Made by a program: the position numbers and the translations under genes | Notes under the pieces: generated by a model | The model's database searches: none | What the model saw: the letters and a program-made list of their open reading frames with translations, nothing else | Told to the model about the DNA's origin: nothing | NCBI RefSeq assembly: GCF_001723175.1 | Contig: NC_064654.1 | Coordinates: forward strand, 2,728,001 to 2,792,000 | Reading direction: 5' to 3' | DNA: 64,000 nt | DNA from: Penicillium oxalicum | Taxonomy: Eukaryota; Ascomycota; Eurotiomycetes; Eurotiales; Aspergillaceae | Part shown: positions 39,501 through 51,900 of the stretch, piece after piece | Numbering within the stretch: position 1 is the stretch's first letter | How the letters are laid out: each line of letters opens with the position of its first letter

Positions 39501-40063
39501 ATTCTGGACCTGGATCCAGCGGCTTGCGCGGCCCTCGTTTTACACCTTTCCTGCCGCGAGCACCATAGCGAGCAAATCGTCCCCCACCCCGGCGACGATG
39601 ACGCGCTGCAACCGAGTCATCAGAACCCTCATCTTCAGAGTCGTCATCCTCATCGCTGTGGGTAAATACTCAGCATTTGATCGGGATCGCCTTCATAGTA
39701 AGCGAAAAGGAGAGCTCTTTCTGGTCAGTTGTCATACCTGTCGCTTTCACTTCCCGATTGCTCATATTCAGAATCATCGTCGTCCATTTCATCGACATAG
39801 CCCGTCTGGTGAGCTATTTGACTATCGTCAAATTCGTCCTCACTCTCCAAGGCGTAGCCATCCACCAGTCCAGGGTCTCCGGACCCGGCCGAAAACGAGT
39901 CTTGGTACAATCGAGGATCGATCGCGGGTACACCATAATTGGCTTGGGCCAAGGCAGCCTCATCCTCTCGCCACGGATATTGGATGGATTCATCGATATC
40001 CGGATATGTGTATAACTGTTCTCCAGGAGAGGAATAATCCACAGGTGAACCCGGATCCGCCAT
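36560..40063 (-). CDS. tfc4: Transcription factor TFIIIC subunit Tfc4 (TPR protein)
   Basis: Tfc4 (yeast tau131, S. pombe Sfc4) is the TFIIIC subunit that recruits TFIIIB to tRNA and 5S genes in RNA polymerase III transcription. Exons are 40063-39738, 39655-38641, 38574-37785, 37714-37496 and 37437-36560, giving about 1075 aa. The N-terminus is acidic (runs of Asp/Glu/Ser), then basic (RHRRRGGGRFARYG). Tandem TPR units follow, for example INPEMFPAHSLLSEIWLARG and the repeats around YYNEAM. A second TPR array after LLEEALRFYEPIQ ends with YALGGDASTAKDVTEKWLVI. The second intron (38575-38640) is a multiple of three and would read through, but it has GTGAGT, ACTAAC and TTCCAG signals. The acceptor of intron 3 is ambiguous between two AGs 6 nt apart. 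The start is the first in-frame ATG (MADPGSPVDY). Confidence 0.94.
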
Positions 40064-41256
40064 CGTCAAAAGGCCTGGCCGACCGGGCAGATCATCCGAG
40101 CTCTAGGAGCAAGTGAACGATTTTCACGGGAATGCGGCAATGCCGTTACAAGAAATGCAAGATGAGTTGGATCCTGCAGTCACGGCAGCTGTGGCGGTTT
40201 GAGAACGTAGCTCGATTCCCGAAATGTCTCTGATGGACCACAATGCATGCAAAGCTAGTCTGAGAATAGCAAGAGCCCGGCCTAGACCGTAGACTCGCGG
40301 GCGGCACCAGTCTTCTCTCTCTCCTCTTTTTGCGTATTGGGATGTTTCAGCCTTCCATTCAGGCACCGCGGCCTTGCTTATTCATACCCAGTCCCAGGCA
40401 GCTCCCGACCAGGTGGAGGCTGCAATCTGGCCGAGGAACTACTGGGGAGATTTCAAAGAGAAGAGGGAGTGGAAGGACACAATTCCACTCAGAGTCAATG
40501 TGGTGATTTCTCTGGAGTTGTATATCAATCAAGAGCGTCTCAAACTGGAGAAATAGATCCTGTTCTTGTTCTTGTTTGGGATCTCACGTCGATTTTCATT
40601 CCCGGAGGTTGCGTTCCAGAACCCCGTGACCCTGAAACCAGAAGAAAAAAAAAGCCTCTGGTGCCCTTTTCCACCCTGATCCAACCCGACCCAACCCAAC
40701 CCAATCCTCCCCTTCCACCTCTCTCGACTTCTCGACCTCTCCTCCTCCCCCCTTCTCCTTTTCCTTCCCCCCCCCCTCCAAATCCGATACTTTCCTTTTC
40801 CCGCCTTCTTTGGAGACAGGTTTGGCCGGCTGTGTTTGACACACTATTGCCTCCTGGTCCCTGACTTTCCTTCGTTCCAGTCTAGCTGAACGCCAACAAC
40901 CACCCCCACCTAATAATCGGAGCCATCTACTTTTGGCTTCCTCCCTCCACCTCCCCCCCCAAAAAAACTATCGAGTTACAGCCCACTGGCCTGGTCTGTG
41001 CTTACCCGACTGTGGTCGTCTAGAATCGAGGATAAGGCTTCTTTTTTGCGGTTGTCTACGACCCTCGTGTGAATTTGCACGCCTGGTTTTGTCGGGTTCT
41101 TTGGTTCTATTCTAGTACGCAAACTCAGCAGGTGCTGCCGGTGTTTTGCAGTAATCATCTCCAAGATCACAGAGAAAAAAAACCACTTCATCACCAGACC
41201 GGGATCATCGATTTGTCTCAGCGGCTCACGCGCTTCTTCGACTGTCACCGGGAACC
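40064..41256. promoter_or_regulatory. Divergent promoter region of tfc4 and vts1
   Basis: About 1.2 kb between two divergent starts, with no coding region of its own. It contains a CCCAA-type pentamer repeat near 40680-40706, a 10-nt C run near 40768-40777 and a long CT-rich leader ahead of the vts1 ATG. Confidence 0.5.
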
Positions 41257-43270
41257 ATGGCCAACCATATGATCGGTAACCGCAACAGTACTCCGGAGGC
41301 CGCTCCGAATGCCTCCCTGCGACCTCCCTCGTCAGCCCGCAATCTCGGATCTCACCAGCTGCGGGCTTCCGCTGACATGTCTGGGTTCCCCTCGCCGTTG
41401 TCCTCTCGCAGCATGCGTCCGGCCTCGGAAGTGTTCTTCAACCAGCAGACTCAAGGGCAGACTCCAGCCGAGGAAGCTTTGGACCGTGCTGCTCAGCAGT
41501 GGCTGGCGGATATCGACCAATATGAGACCACTTTGGAAGAGATGGCCGCCGCCACCCTTGACCAAGATTTCAAGGACGAACTCAGTGCCATCGAGCAATG
41601 GTTCCGCGTCTTGAGTGAGGCGGAGCGGACGGCGGCTCTATACGCGTTGCTGCAACAGACAACTCAGGTGCAGATCCGATTCTTCATCCAGGTGCTCCAA
41701 CAAATGTCTCAAAGCCATCCCATGTCTGGTCTTCTGTCCCCAGCCAACTTTGGTGAAAAAGGTTGGTGTGCCCCCCCCCACCCCAAAAAACATACGACAT
41801 TTTCTGCAGGGAAGGTCTCTTCCATGACATAACTAACACGCTGCCTTGTGATCAAACAGATGCCATGTCTAGCCGCTTGAGCGATGCCATGTCGAAACTC
41901 AATATCGACAACACCTCACGGAATTCCATGGGCCGGCCCCCACCTTCTCCTGGCGCGAAGCGCAACTCCGGCCTGGATTCCAGTACTATCAACGCCATGT
42001 TCCCCGACGCTGCGGCGGCTATCGCCAAGAAGAAGGCCGAGTTTACGCAGCAGACCGGAAACGCGCCCCCATCAAACCGGAACAGTGCTGTTTACGGAGA
42101 CCGGACTTCGTTCGTTGCTCCCACCATTTCCGCCCCGGACAACAGTTCGGACAGCCTGGGGCAAGCCCCCGCCTCGCCGTGGGCTCAACGTGGCGGAATC
42201 TCAGATGCTCAGCCTCCCATTGCGCGCCCCAAGTCGTCTTCGGGACAACAGCCCATGGGTCAATTCAGCCAGTCGGGCATGCGTTCTCCTATGCCCCAGA
42301 CGGCCAATGTGCCGGCGCCAGAGATCGAACCTCCCTTGCTTTCGCCATACAACGTCGGCAACCACAGCTGGGCATCGATGACCAACACTCCCATGACAGC
42401 CACCTTTGGGCATCAGGTCAATGGGCCTAACAGCCAAGCTGATATGGTTGCCAACGCCACCGCGATGAAGCTTGCTGCCTTGTCCACTGTCAACAACCGG
42501 ATCGCACTGGACGATGCTCGGAAGTACCGCCGAGCTCGTTCCAACGATGGACAGGGTAAAAACGCGGTCAACAATCCAACCATTGCCCAGAGCTTGCACA
42601 GCCCTGGGCTGCACGGCTCGATGGCCAGTCAGCTGTTGAATGCTCAGCAGCTGGCGGCTCTACAGGCCCAACAGCAAGCTGCGATGGCGGGGCGACGATC
42701 GCGACCCACGTCTCCCGGTGTGGCCATGCAGGTGGGTGGTGGTCTCGGAGCGATGAACTTCACTTCTCCTCAGAACAATGGCTTCCTCGCGGCCTATGAC
42801 CCCAACAACCCCTTGATGGGCAACGCATTGGGCTCCCTGGGCATGGGTCAGTTCGGACTTGGTGGTGAAGGCTATCTTTCCGACCACTCCGAAGTCACCC
42901 GTGGGCGATCACCGCGGGGTCGTCGTGGTAGCTCCAAGCCCCCAGAGGATCCCACCGATCCCGCTCTTTTGAAGGATATCCCCAGCTGGCTGCGATCCCT
43001 TCGGCTACACAAGTACACGGACAACCTGAAGGACCTGAAGTGGACTGAGCTAGTCGAACTTGACGACAAGGCCCTGGAGGAGCGTGGCGTCAACGCACTG
43101 GGTGCGCGAAACAAGATGCTCAAGGTAAGTGCTCTTTGACGCTCGAGATGCGATGTTCTCGGCTTGAAGATGTTTTCGAAAGAGAGAGGCACTAACGTCC
43201 TATTCTTTGGCAGGTCTTTGATCAGGTCCGTGAGGCTCGTGCAGATGGCAAGCTCGACAATCTTTCATGA
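41257..43270 (+). CDS. vts1: RNA-binding protein Vts1 (SAM domain, Smaug-like)
   Basis: Vts1 binds hairpins of the Smaug recognition type in mRNAs and directs their deadenylation and decay in the cytoplasm. Exons are 41257-41761, 41860-43124 and 43214-43270, giving 608 aa. The N-terminal region contains a conserved helical segment ([20 protein letters not shown] to [16 protein letters not shown]). A long Gln/Asn/Pro-rich disordered middle follows. The C-terminal SAM domain is clear: [20 protein letters not shown], then [20 protein letters not shown] and [13 protein letters not shown]. The Leu/Lys/Arg pattern of the RNA-binding face is kept. Intron 1 has a weak donor (GTTGGT) but a good AACTAAC branch and CAAACAG acceptor, and its removal gives the expected junction GEKDAMSSRL. 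Confidence 0.95.
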
Positions 43271-44295
43271 TCGATACTGTGGTGAATCTGTTTGAGGCCT
43301 GGTGCCGGAATTTGGTCTGCGATCTTTTTCCTGCGTGCCCGCTCCCAATATTGACACCTGAAATTTTCCACTTCCCCACCCCGACTCAGCGGTCGCATGT
43401 AATTGGCACTTCCCCTTGCATTCGATCATATTATTTGTTTGTAAACGGTCTTTTTCTCTTTCCCCTCTCTTTTTCTCCCTCACATTACATTTTGTCTTTA
43501 CTTTCGTCTCTTATTTCTCTTTCCTCCTTCCCTCTAGTCATTTCACACCGATCTGTGATCTTTTTGTTTACCCTAATGCGATGGATATGGAACTTGGCAT
43601 GTACTAAACGCAGTGATGTCTTTCAAGAAACGGTCTCATGAGGAAGGAACATTCTGGGGCTACTGAACATTGTGACAATTGGCTGGGGATCATCGTAGAT
43701 ATGAACAAGAAATCCTCTTTTCTCTTCCCTCTGGGTGTGCACCCATTGAACGTACTGTTTTTTTTCCGAGGGCGTAGCTTGTCTTTTTGTTCTGATCGAG
43801 TGCCCGTCTCTGAGCTGTTCTCGGACATGCTATTGCAAGAGGTGGTTTTCTGGCAGTGACACGAGTGAGCCCGTGGTATCTCTTTACTCTGACAACAGCA
43901 GCAGCGTTCGTGTCCCCACAGACAGTCGACCTCCGAGCCCAGCACGTGGTCCGTGCGCAGATCAGCAATCTGCCCGGCGGATTTGGGGAATCTCCGAGCC
44001 TCGACTCGTTCAACCTTGTCCCAACCCCTCTTGCGCTCTGCAGTTTTCGTTTGGTGAATCTCGCCCAGAGTCAAACGTTCGGATTTCTTTCCACCCTTGG
44101 CACTGACTCCAGTCTCGTTCGTACGGAATCGACTCACCTGCGAAATCGACCTTGCCTCCCCTTCCCCTTTTCGGGGTGTACACTCGCCCTCTTCCATCCC
44201 GATCACCACGATCAAGATCCAGTGAACCAAGACGATCTCCTCTCAGCGCAGCACCCTCAACAGCACTCGTGATAAAAGTCATCAATTGCGCAAAC
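43271..44295. other. Intergenic region between vts1 and EMC6
   Basis: About 1 kb between two plus-strand genes, holding the vts1 3' UTR (T-rich) and the EMC6 promoter and leader. Long open frames on both strands near 43604-44272 overlap each other and have no family resemblance, so I treat them as chance. Confidence 0.5.
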
Positions 44296-44900
44296 ATGGC
44301 CCCGACCAAGGCAGAGCTCTCCCTGCTCATCAATCCCCTCGTTCCCGAGGCTGTGCAGCACAATAACCGCGTATGTGTAGTCGTCTTTGTCCATCCACGC
44401 CCGTCAACCCTCCAATCTCCCACGCTCTCACGCACATCCACATTCCCCAGACACACTCCCTGTCCTCTCGCAATTCTACACGCAGGCTAATTTTCGCCTT
44501 GGATCTTCTCTCACCCAAACAGGTCCTATCATCGCTCCATTCCCTCACAGCGTTCCTCCTTGGCCTCTCGGCCGGAATCCTGGCTCTCCAATCCACCGCC
44601 GGCTTTGCATTCTACTTTGCCGGCACGGTGCTGGTATCCGCGCTCTTCCACGTGATGATTCTGAAGCGCTCCTCCGGCGCCGGAGCAGGCGCTTATTTCC
44701 CCGGGAGCAGCGGGGGCGAGATCGAGGGACAGGTCAGCATGGAAGGCACTGCGGTGCGCTTGCAAAAGGGCGGCAAGAAGGGTGGATATATCTTGCGTCG
44801 GGGCGGCTGGAGGGATGTCTGGTTCGGTGGTGGTGTGTTGAGTGAAGCGTTGAGTGGGTTTGTGTTGGGTTGGGCGGGTGTTGGTGGTGTTTTGAGGTAG
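44296..44900 (+). CDS. emc6: ER membrane protein complex subunit 6
   Basis: EMC6 is a small core subunit of the ER membrane complex that inserts tail-anchored and multi-pass proteins. Exons are 44296-44370 and 44523-44900 (intron 152 nt), giving 150 aa. The N-terminus contains INPLVPEAVQHNNR, a typical EMC6 start. Two hydrophobic helices follow (SLTAFLLGLSAGILALQ and GFAFYFAGTVLVSALFHVMI), and a third weaker one near the end (LSGFVLGWAGVGGVL). The protein is longer than the roughly 110 aa usual for the family because of a Gly/Ser-rich loop after the second helix (GAGAGAYFPGSSGGEIEG). It sits convergent to the sulfate permease. Confidence 0.92.
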
Positions 44901-46212
44901 GGCGATTCTTCTCGTACTCCTTCAGCGCTGCGTCCACTCTCGATGGCAGAATCGGTTGATCGGTTGATCGATTGGTGGAGGAGCACCCAAAAGGAGGGGG
45001 GCTCGCCGGGATTGAGTCATTCTTCGATTTCGTTATGATTTCCATCGCGGGTCCTCTTGCTAGCCCGGGGCTTTCCACTTTCTCTTCCATCCCGCCTCAA
45101 GTTCGGAAGAGCTCGTCCTGACGGGTGATGTGCGGTGAATATATCCGGCGGCTTTCCCCGGTGATCGTTCAAGGTGCTCCCACTCCTGGTTACGAGGGGC
45201 TGAAAGGGTCCGTTTCTTACTACTGCACTTGAATATGTCGATCAAATTAAAAGCCTTCTCCATCCATGTCTTAGGTTCATAAGCCCCCCTCCCTTCCTAG
45301 CCAAGTACCTATCAAGATGAGAATATTCTTGTGCAAAGCCGGTTCCACATTTCGGAGGGAGGGGGGGGGAGAGAGAGAAAGAGAGAGACAGATCTGGTTG
45401 TAGATATCGGCATCAATCGGCCGACGTTGCAAGCCAAATAGAGACGAGCTGTGGACTGTCGCATCCAGTCTATCGGCGTTAAAAAGGTAAAATTGCAAAA
45501 TTTCCAAATGACAAGTGATCTTGAGTTACGAGAGAAATTCAAAAACACAGAAACAAAAATAAAGGCCAGAATGTTGTTAGTCGGATGGAATAAAATCCAA
45601 TGAGAATTGGTCAATGAAATCTTTCAACTCGAGGGTATCCCTATATAGCAAATTGCATGGGCAATCGCCCTGATGCTCTAAAAAACACAATGAGAAAAAA
45701 TGCCAATGCACCGGAAACCAGAGATTGGCGTGTAAAATGCGTCAACGACTGGAGTAGATAATGCTTCCGAAGCATAGCGGACAATCCAAGAAGACCAAAG
45801 TAGGTCTGCCACATAGACAGCCCAACCATCAAAGCCCGCAGACGACCAGAAAAGCACCATAAAAACATTCCAAAATCTTTCAAAAATCCAAATCCTGAAA
45901 AACGCTCACAAATAGTAACCGCCCATGACGCCGGGTCAGAAATAGTGAAAATGTCGTAAAATGAAGACTGGGAAAAGAATAGGGACAGAGAACACCAAGA
46001 CCAAGTCAGCCCGAATACCCGCAGAAAATGAATCATCCGAACACTTGTCCACAAATAGACAGTGGGGGTTGAATCAGAATACAACAGCATCCAAATGATG
46101 GGTTGGTCGGGCTGTGGAACTCCAATCCAGGGAACACGACACCATACATGAGAGCGACGCCAGCCAATGCACGCAAGGAGGAGGTGGGATAAGAGGCATT
46201 CAGCAGGCCCAT
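44901..46212. other. Convergent intergenic region between EMC6 and sulfate permease
   Basis: About 1.3 kb holding the 3' UTRs of two convergent genes. It contains a 9-nt G run with GA repeats near 45360-45390. An A-rich stretch (45480-46080) produces a hydrophobic 149-aa open frame on the minus strand at 45641-46090, which I do not accept as a gene. Confidence 0.5.
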
Positions 46213-48904
46213 TCAGACATGCGGGATCTCGTTGGATGAGTTGGCTACCGCACTTTGAAGAGCGCTCGTCAGGTCAATGTGGAAGAAAGGCCTGTTCATG
46301 CCCTGCACGATAGCGACCTTGCGGCGGGTGTTGTTGTACGCTTTGCTCGTCGTCAAGTCGCGTGACAACTTATCCTCGTGAATCGAATGAGTGGTGGCGG
46401 AGCCTTCTTCGGTCGATGAGGTCTCGATGCCGTGCCTCTCAATCTCCGTGGCTAACTGCTCCTTTTGACCAGACTCGACGTCCTTGGGGTACTGCAATTC
46501 ACGCTGGTTATTCATCATCTCCGCGTGGGCGGCCGCCGATGAGCTTCCCTCGATCTCAGCCACGCTGAAGATGGGTTTCCACCGGTGGAACCCGTTGCTG
46601 GAAGTTGGCGTGGGGAAGCCAAACCCGGCAGCGGAGAGTGCGCGTTTCGTCCAGCGATTGTTGATGTGAGCAAAATGCCACTGCACGCTGCGGGGAGAGG
46701 CGTACAGGTCGAGCTGGTTTCGCACGTCAATCAGATTCTGAATGGAGGTCACGTCCACATTGTTGACCGATGAAAAGTCCAGGATCACAGCCTGCAGGAG
46801 TGGGCGCGAATCTTGGCTTTCCTCTTCCTGGCCGCGTCGGGGACCGGGGTCATTCCATGGACGGTCGCCGGGTTTACGGAACGCGGCAGGGTTCGTGCGA
46901 CGAGTGTGCTGGAAGATCGTCTGCACCAAGTAGTCGGTGTAGTGGTTGGCATTCGGGTAATTGAAGCCCTCGGAGAATCGATAGATGAAGATGCCGGGGT
47001 GAGGCTGCTCGATCTCAATATCCGGGTTGGACCCGTCGGCGTGGTTGACAGGCAGGAAGATCGATCGATGAGCGTGGTCCTCATCATTGGACGAGGTACG
47101 GTTGGCACCGAGGGAGCCATACTTGCCGTCTCCGTCGAGAAGATGATCGCCCACGACGGAATGAACCTTGACCTTGCCCAGGAACTGACCCTGGGCTTTG
47201 GCCAAGCGAAACAGTAGCACCGCCAAGGATACGACCATGGTGCAATAGATACCAATCTCGATCGAGGTGAAGATGGTGACAATGACTCCAATGAAGAAGA
47301 TGATGACATCCAGCGGGGCGACGCGCCAGAACTGGTAGACCGTGTTGGGGGGAGTGATCAGATCACCCACGGCGTGGATGATGACCCCGGCGAGGGAAGC
47401 ACGAGGGATGTAGAAGAAGAGGGCCGGGAGGGCGTAGATGGCGAGAAGAACCACCACGGCGGTGATCACGCCGGCCAGCGGGGTCCTAACACCGGCCTTG
47501 GACTTGATCGCCGTGCGCGAGAAGGATCCGGTCGCGGGGTAGGCACCCAGGAAGGGGCCGAGCAAGTTACTGACACCGATCGCCACGAATTCTTGGGAAG
47601 GGTTGATGGTGTAGTTGTTCACGCGGCCAAAGGACTTGGAGATGGCAATGTGCTCGATCAGAAGCACGATCACCGCGGCGGGAAGCTGTCCGGCAAAAGC
47701 TCCGATGACGTCCGCATTCATCTTCGGCACGGCCGCGTGTTGGAATCCTCGAGGTACATGGCCCAAAAGACCAAAGGCGGGGTGGTCCTTGCGGTGGAGG
47801 TTCACCGCCGCACTGATCATGGTGTAGAACAAAATCACAAATACCGTACGCAGAGTAGAGATGAAGAACCAAGTCTTTGCGCGATGGGGCTGCTTCTTCG
47901 CCGCGTATGTGCACGCAGATCGGATAATGTACAGCATGGCACAGGCCGTGATTCCCATGGCAGCATCCAGCGAGGAGCTGGGAAGTGCCTTGAGGGTATC
48001 GATGACCGTTCGGTAAGTGGCACCACGGGTGTTGACTTTGGTGGTTTGACCCAGCAAGGTGGTGACCTGACCCACACAAATGTTAATGGCAGAGCCAGTC
48101 ATGAAGGCAGAGATGGCGGGCAGAGGGATGAAATCGACAATGAATCCGAGTCTGACGAGACCCAGGAAGCACACGATCCCACCCAAGATCACTGCCAGCG
48201 TCGATGCCACCTCATGAGCGGGAACGTCGGGGAATTTTTCCGCCACATCAAGGACAATTGTACCCGTCAGAGTGGACATGACGGCAACCGGCTGGAGGTA
48301 GGGAGAATGGAGTCAGTCATCTTCAATACGGAACAATCATGGGACAGTCCGTCTGGAAAGGGGAAGGGGTTGATACGCACTCCGATGGTGATATCCTTGG
48401 AAGTGGCAAAGAACCAGTAGAGCAGAACCCCCATGAAGGATGAGTACAGACCAAACTCGACGGGTAACGCCGCCAGTTTGGCGTATGCCATTCCTTGGGG
48501 GACCACAACAGCACCGACCGTGATTCCTGGTAGAATGTTCATGAGCATGCGATCTTCTCCAGACTTGGTGAGGCAGGGGCATGGGGGAGAGGTCGCTTAC
48601 CAGCAACTAGATCGCCGAGCAACCACTGCACATTGTACCGGCCGATCCATTGTAAGAAGGGAAACAAGCTGATGATATAATGCAGCACCTGCTGCCCGGT
48701 GGGAGTGATTTCATGAAGCCATTCAAGAGTCGTGGGCTCGGGTTCATTATATGAATAGGTATCGACGGTGCCGACAGAGAACGTCGACTCGCCACGAGTG
48801 ACGGGATCTGCTGAAGCCCCTAAGGGATCCCGATAGGCGACTTTGATTCCCAGACCCTTGGCCAGGAGTCGGCCCAATTTGTTGGCCGAGCCCTCGTCTG
48901 ACAT
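46213..48904 (-). CDS. Sulfate permease of the SulP family
   Basis: A plasma-membrane sulfate (or related anion) transporter of the SLC26/SulP family, close to Aspergillus SutB/SB-type permeases. Exons are 48904-48601, 48526-48381 and 48291-46213, giving 842 aa. The start chosen is MSDEGSANK; an upstream in-frame region of the same ORF lacks family similarity. The SulP signature VVVPQGMAYAKLAALPVEFG is followed by GLYSSFMGVLLYWFFATSKD and IGPVAVMSTLTGTIVLDV. The second intron must be removed to create IGPVAVMST. About ten to twelve membrane segments follow, for example FLGLVRLGFIVDFIPLPAIS. A cytosolic STAS domain (about residues 520-720) contains AVILDFSSVNNVDVTSIQNL, with a long polar insert before it. 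The hydrophilic C-terminal tail is Glu/Ser/Thr-rich. No regulator site for sulfur control was identified by eye. Confidence 0.95.
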
Positions 48905-51900
48905 GTCGATGGAGATTGTAGTCGTTGGCCTTGGATCCTCGTGGTGTACCAGAACGGATAAAGGTCTTTTGATCGACAAGGACGAGCACCTGTCAGCAGG
49001 AGTTGGATATATCAAGTGGATATCAAGAATCCGGTACACGAGCGTCCAAGTGGCCGCGATGCAGGTGTCTCTCCAATCACGGAAGATTTGGTGATCAAAT
49101 TGGGGGCGAGACTGAAAGATTCACGGTGATGAGGGCAGTATATGAGCAATTCCAGCAGCAATGGCGAGGAGGAAGTCAATAATCACGAGCTGAACATGGC
49201 AGCCAGGCCGTTCAGTAATAGATTTGAAAAAAGAGTCAGAAGAAAAAGCAACGAAAACGACCAAGGGCGCAATAATACCCGCGATAGTCCTTCCAGTGGA
49301 CTGGAGGGTGGACAGTGGAGGCGTTGTGCGTGATTCAGCAGCCGATGGCGTAATATCTAAACTCCCGCGTCTGACTTGGCGCGGAACTCTTCGACACAGT
49401 TCTGAGGCCCGTCCGTTGGCTGGATGCAATTATGTTTGATAATTGCTTCTGCCGGGGGCTGAAGGGATGTCGATAGTCACAATCAAGGTGGGAGAAAGAA
49501 AAATATTAACAGAGGAACAGGCGAGGGCGGCTCGCTGAATTAATTCATAGAAATTGAAACAAGCAGCCATGACCACTTGGAAACAGCCCCCGGGGGGGGA
49601 GGAGGAAGAGGCAAGGCCCACTGATAGACGGGAGGTCAAGGGCCGACCACCGTTGACGGCCATAGGGGGGGGGGGGGGGACCCATGGGCTCCGATAGACT
49701 CGAGAATTTTTTTTCCTTGGACGCTGGAGAAAGAGTGGTGGCCGTGGACTGGACGGGTCTGGAAAGAGTGGCAGGGCGGACACAGATTGGAAGCGATGGA
49801 GGTTGATGACGATGAAGCGTGGGGTCTGGTTTCCACACTGGGGCGCGGACAGCTCGGCCCTACGTATCAAACCTGCAGTGGTCGAGATGAATGCAGAGAG
49901 TTTTCTTTTTTCTAGTGGAGGGATCCTCCGAGGCTACCGAGACCATACGAGCCGGGACGTCGAGGATCATGCCTGGTGACTGCGATCTGATAGCCTCCGC
50001 ATCTGGTCATGCACAGTTTCAACGACCCGTTTCTCTCGTTGGGTCGGATCACGGGTTGACGGCCTTGCGACCCCCATGACTAGCTATCGCAGACTAGTGA
50101 CTCCGGTCACGCTGGTGGACAGGTCGTAAATGCAAGCGATTCTCTTTTTCATTTTCATTTTTGGTCCCTCCGTGAAGGACCGACCCCGTCTGAATGGGGG
50201 CCAATGGAGATCTGGTAAAGTGCAACATGTTGGAATGCCGTGACACCTGGTGTCCTGCTCCCGCTTTCAGGGCGGAAAGACCAGCAACGTGGAGCGGGAA
50301 GATCACACAATCCCCGCCAAGAGTGGCCCAAGGAGGCCATCGCGTCGGTATGACGAATCAGGCCACGCAGCAGCCCCATTTGAGATCAGCACATGTGGGG
50401 CCGGGAACACCAATCATCATGTCCTGCGATGGTGAAATCTGCCGTGCAGATGGTGAAAGAACCTTAATAAGCTCAGGTCGAGAAGGATCCAAGTCGCCTG
50501 CTGACCTTAATTGCTGATTTGGGGGGGAAATAAAAACAACAATTGCGGCCATCCTGTCGATTGCTCCTCATGATGAAGCTTTCTGCGAGCTTATTCCAAA
50601 TCCCCCATTCTGGCCCGTGGGAGGCTGTTCGATGAATTGGTGAAATGGACCTACGATGGTTCGAACGCCGTCGGAGTGCAACTCCTTTGGGCTCTGGCAC
50701 GTTTTCACTCCGACATGGCTAGATCACGTGCATCCATCCTTCATCGTTCCGGCGTGGTGAGAAGCAGGAATGTCAACCATGTATTCAAAAAAAAAAGGAA
50801 AGAAAGAAAAGAAAAGAAAGGTACAGTGCATCAGATCCTTGGTCCACTACGGTCGATACTTTGGAATCTTGGCACGTAGACTGGACTTTGTCGGAGACGA
50901 TATTCATCACAAACGGTGTAGGGGCGGACGGACCTACCAGCTCACCTTGACTGCCCAGAACTCGTTCCATGGCAAGAGAATTCTTCCCTCTATGGGCAGC
51001 TTCTTCCTTTCTGGGGTGACGAGACTGTCGTGGATGGCCAGACAGCCACCGCGCACGGGCGTCCGGTCAAACCGCAAGTTCCCGGTTCGCGGCACTCTTC
51101 GCTTCTCTCAGTCCATCTGGACACTTGGCAGGGGCGCCTGCCTGGTTGGTAAGCTTGCCATTGTGGATCATCAAGCCTCCAGCCAGATGCGATGGACAAA
51201 AGTGCGGGTCCCCCTTTGGTGCTGGGCGGGATACATTATCGTGTCGGACAGTAGATGCTGTCCTGACTTGAGGAAGGAGTTGATGAGGCCAGACTCGATC
51301 GAGGTGACTACATCACAGGTTCGAGCTTTCTTTGTTGGACCGCCTTGTATTCCGGTCATCGCAACACATAGATGGGACATTTACCCCTCCAATCACGGTT
51401 GATCTACATTGAGCCATGAACGCACGTTCTCGTCAAACGCTCTCGCCTCGAGGTGAACGATTCCACTTCTGCCCTTGGCACTCAGTCTGAATTATCACAA
51501 TGACAACATAGAGTGATCTCGTCCTGCACACGTCGGATCTTGGCTCGTCCAGCTTTTCAGAGCATTGTCTGTGTGCTCTACCCTACTGGATCGCTGGATC
51601 CGTCCCGTAAAGATCTGGAAACTATTGTGCACGACCCTCGAGTTGATCATGCAACTTGCGCTTGCTGGGAGATGGTCTTTGCTTGGCTTCCTGGGTTTCC
51701 CCGACCTAGGTGTTGATCTCGATCTCATTCAACGCTCGAGGCTGCAGGAATTGCCTGTTTCTTTCTCTTTTCTTGTCTTCTCCTCTACTTTCTTCTGAAA
51801 CACAGAGCTCTACTATGCCTTTCGGACCTTGAGACATGAGAAGCTTTTTTTTTTAGGAAAACAGCGGTGATGTGAAAAACAAGTTTGAGGATTGAATCAA

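Noticed and set aside
43604..44272. Overlapping frames on both strands upstream of EMC6
   Set aside because: The plus-strand frame starts at GTG rather than ATG, the two overlap, neither has a recognisable domain, and the interval is the EMC6 promoter and leader.
45641..46090. 149-residue hydrophobic frame on the minus strand between EMC6 and the permease
   Set aside because: Its Phe/Leu richness follows from A-rich DNA on the plus strand; there is no family resemblance, and it lies where the permease 3' UTR should be.
50770..51402. 210-residue plus-strand frame upstream of the permease
   Set aside because: It begins in Lys-rich low complexity, shows no motif or family resemblance, and has no supporting splice structure.
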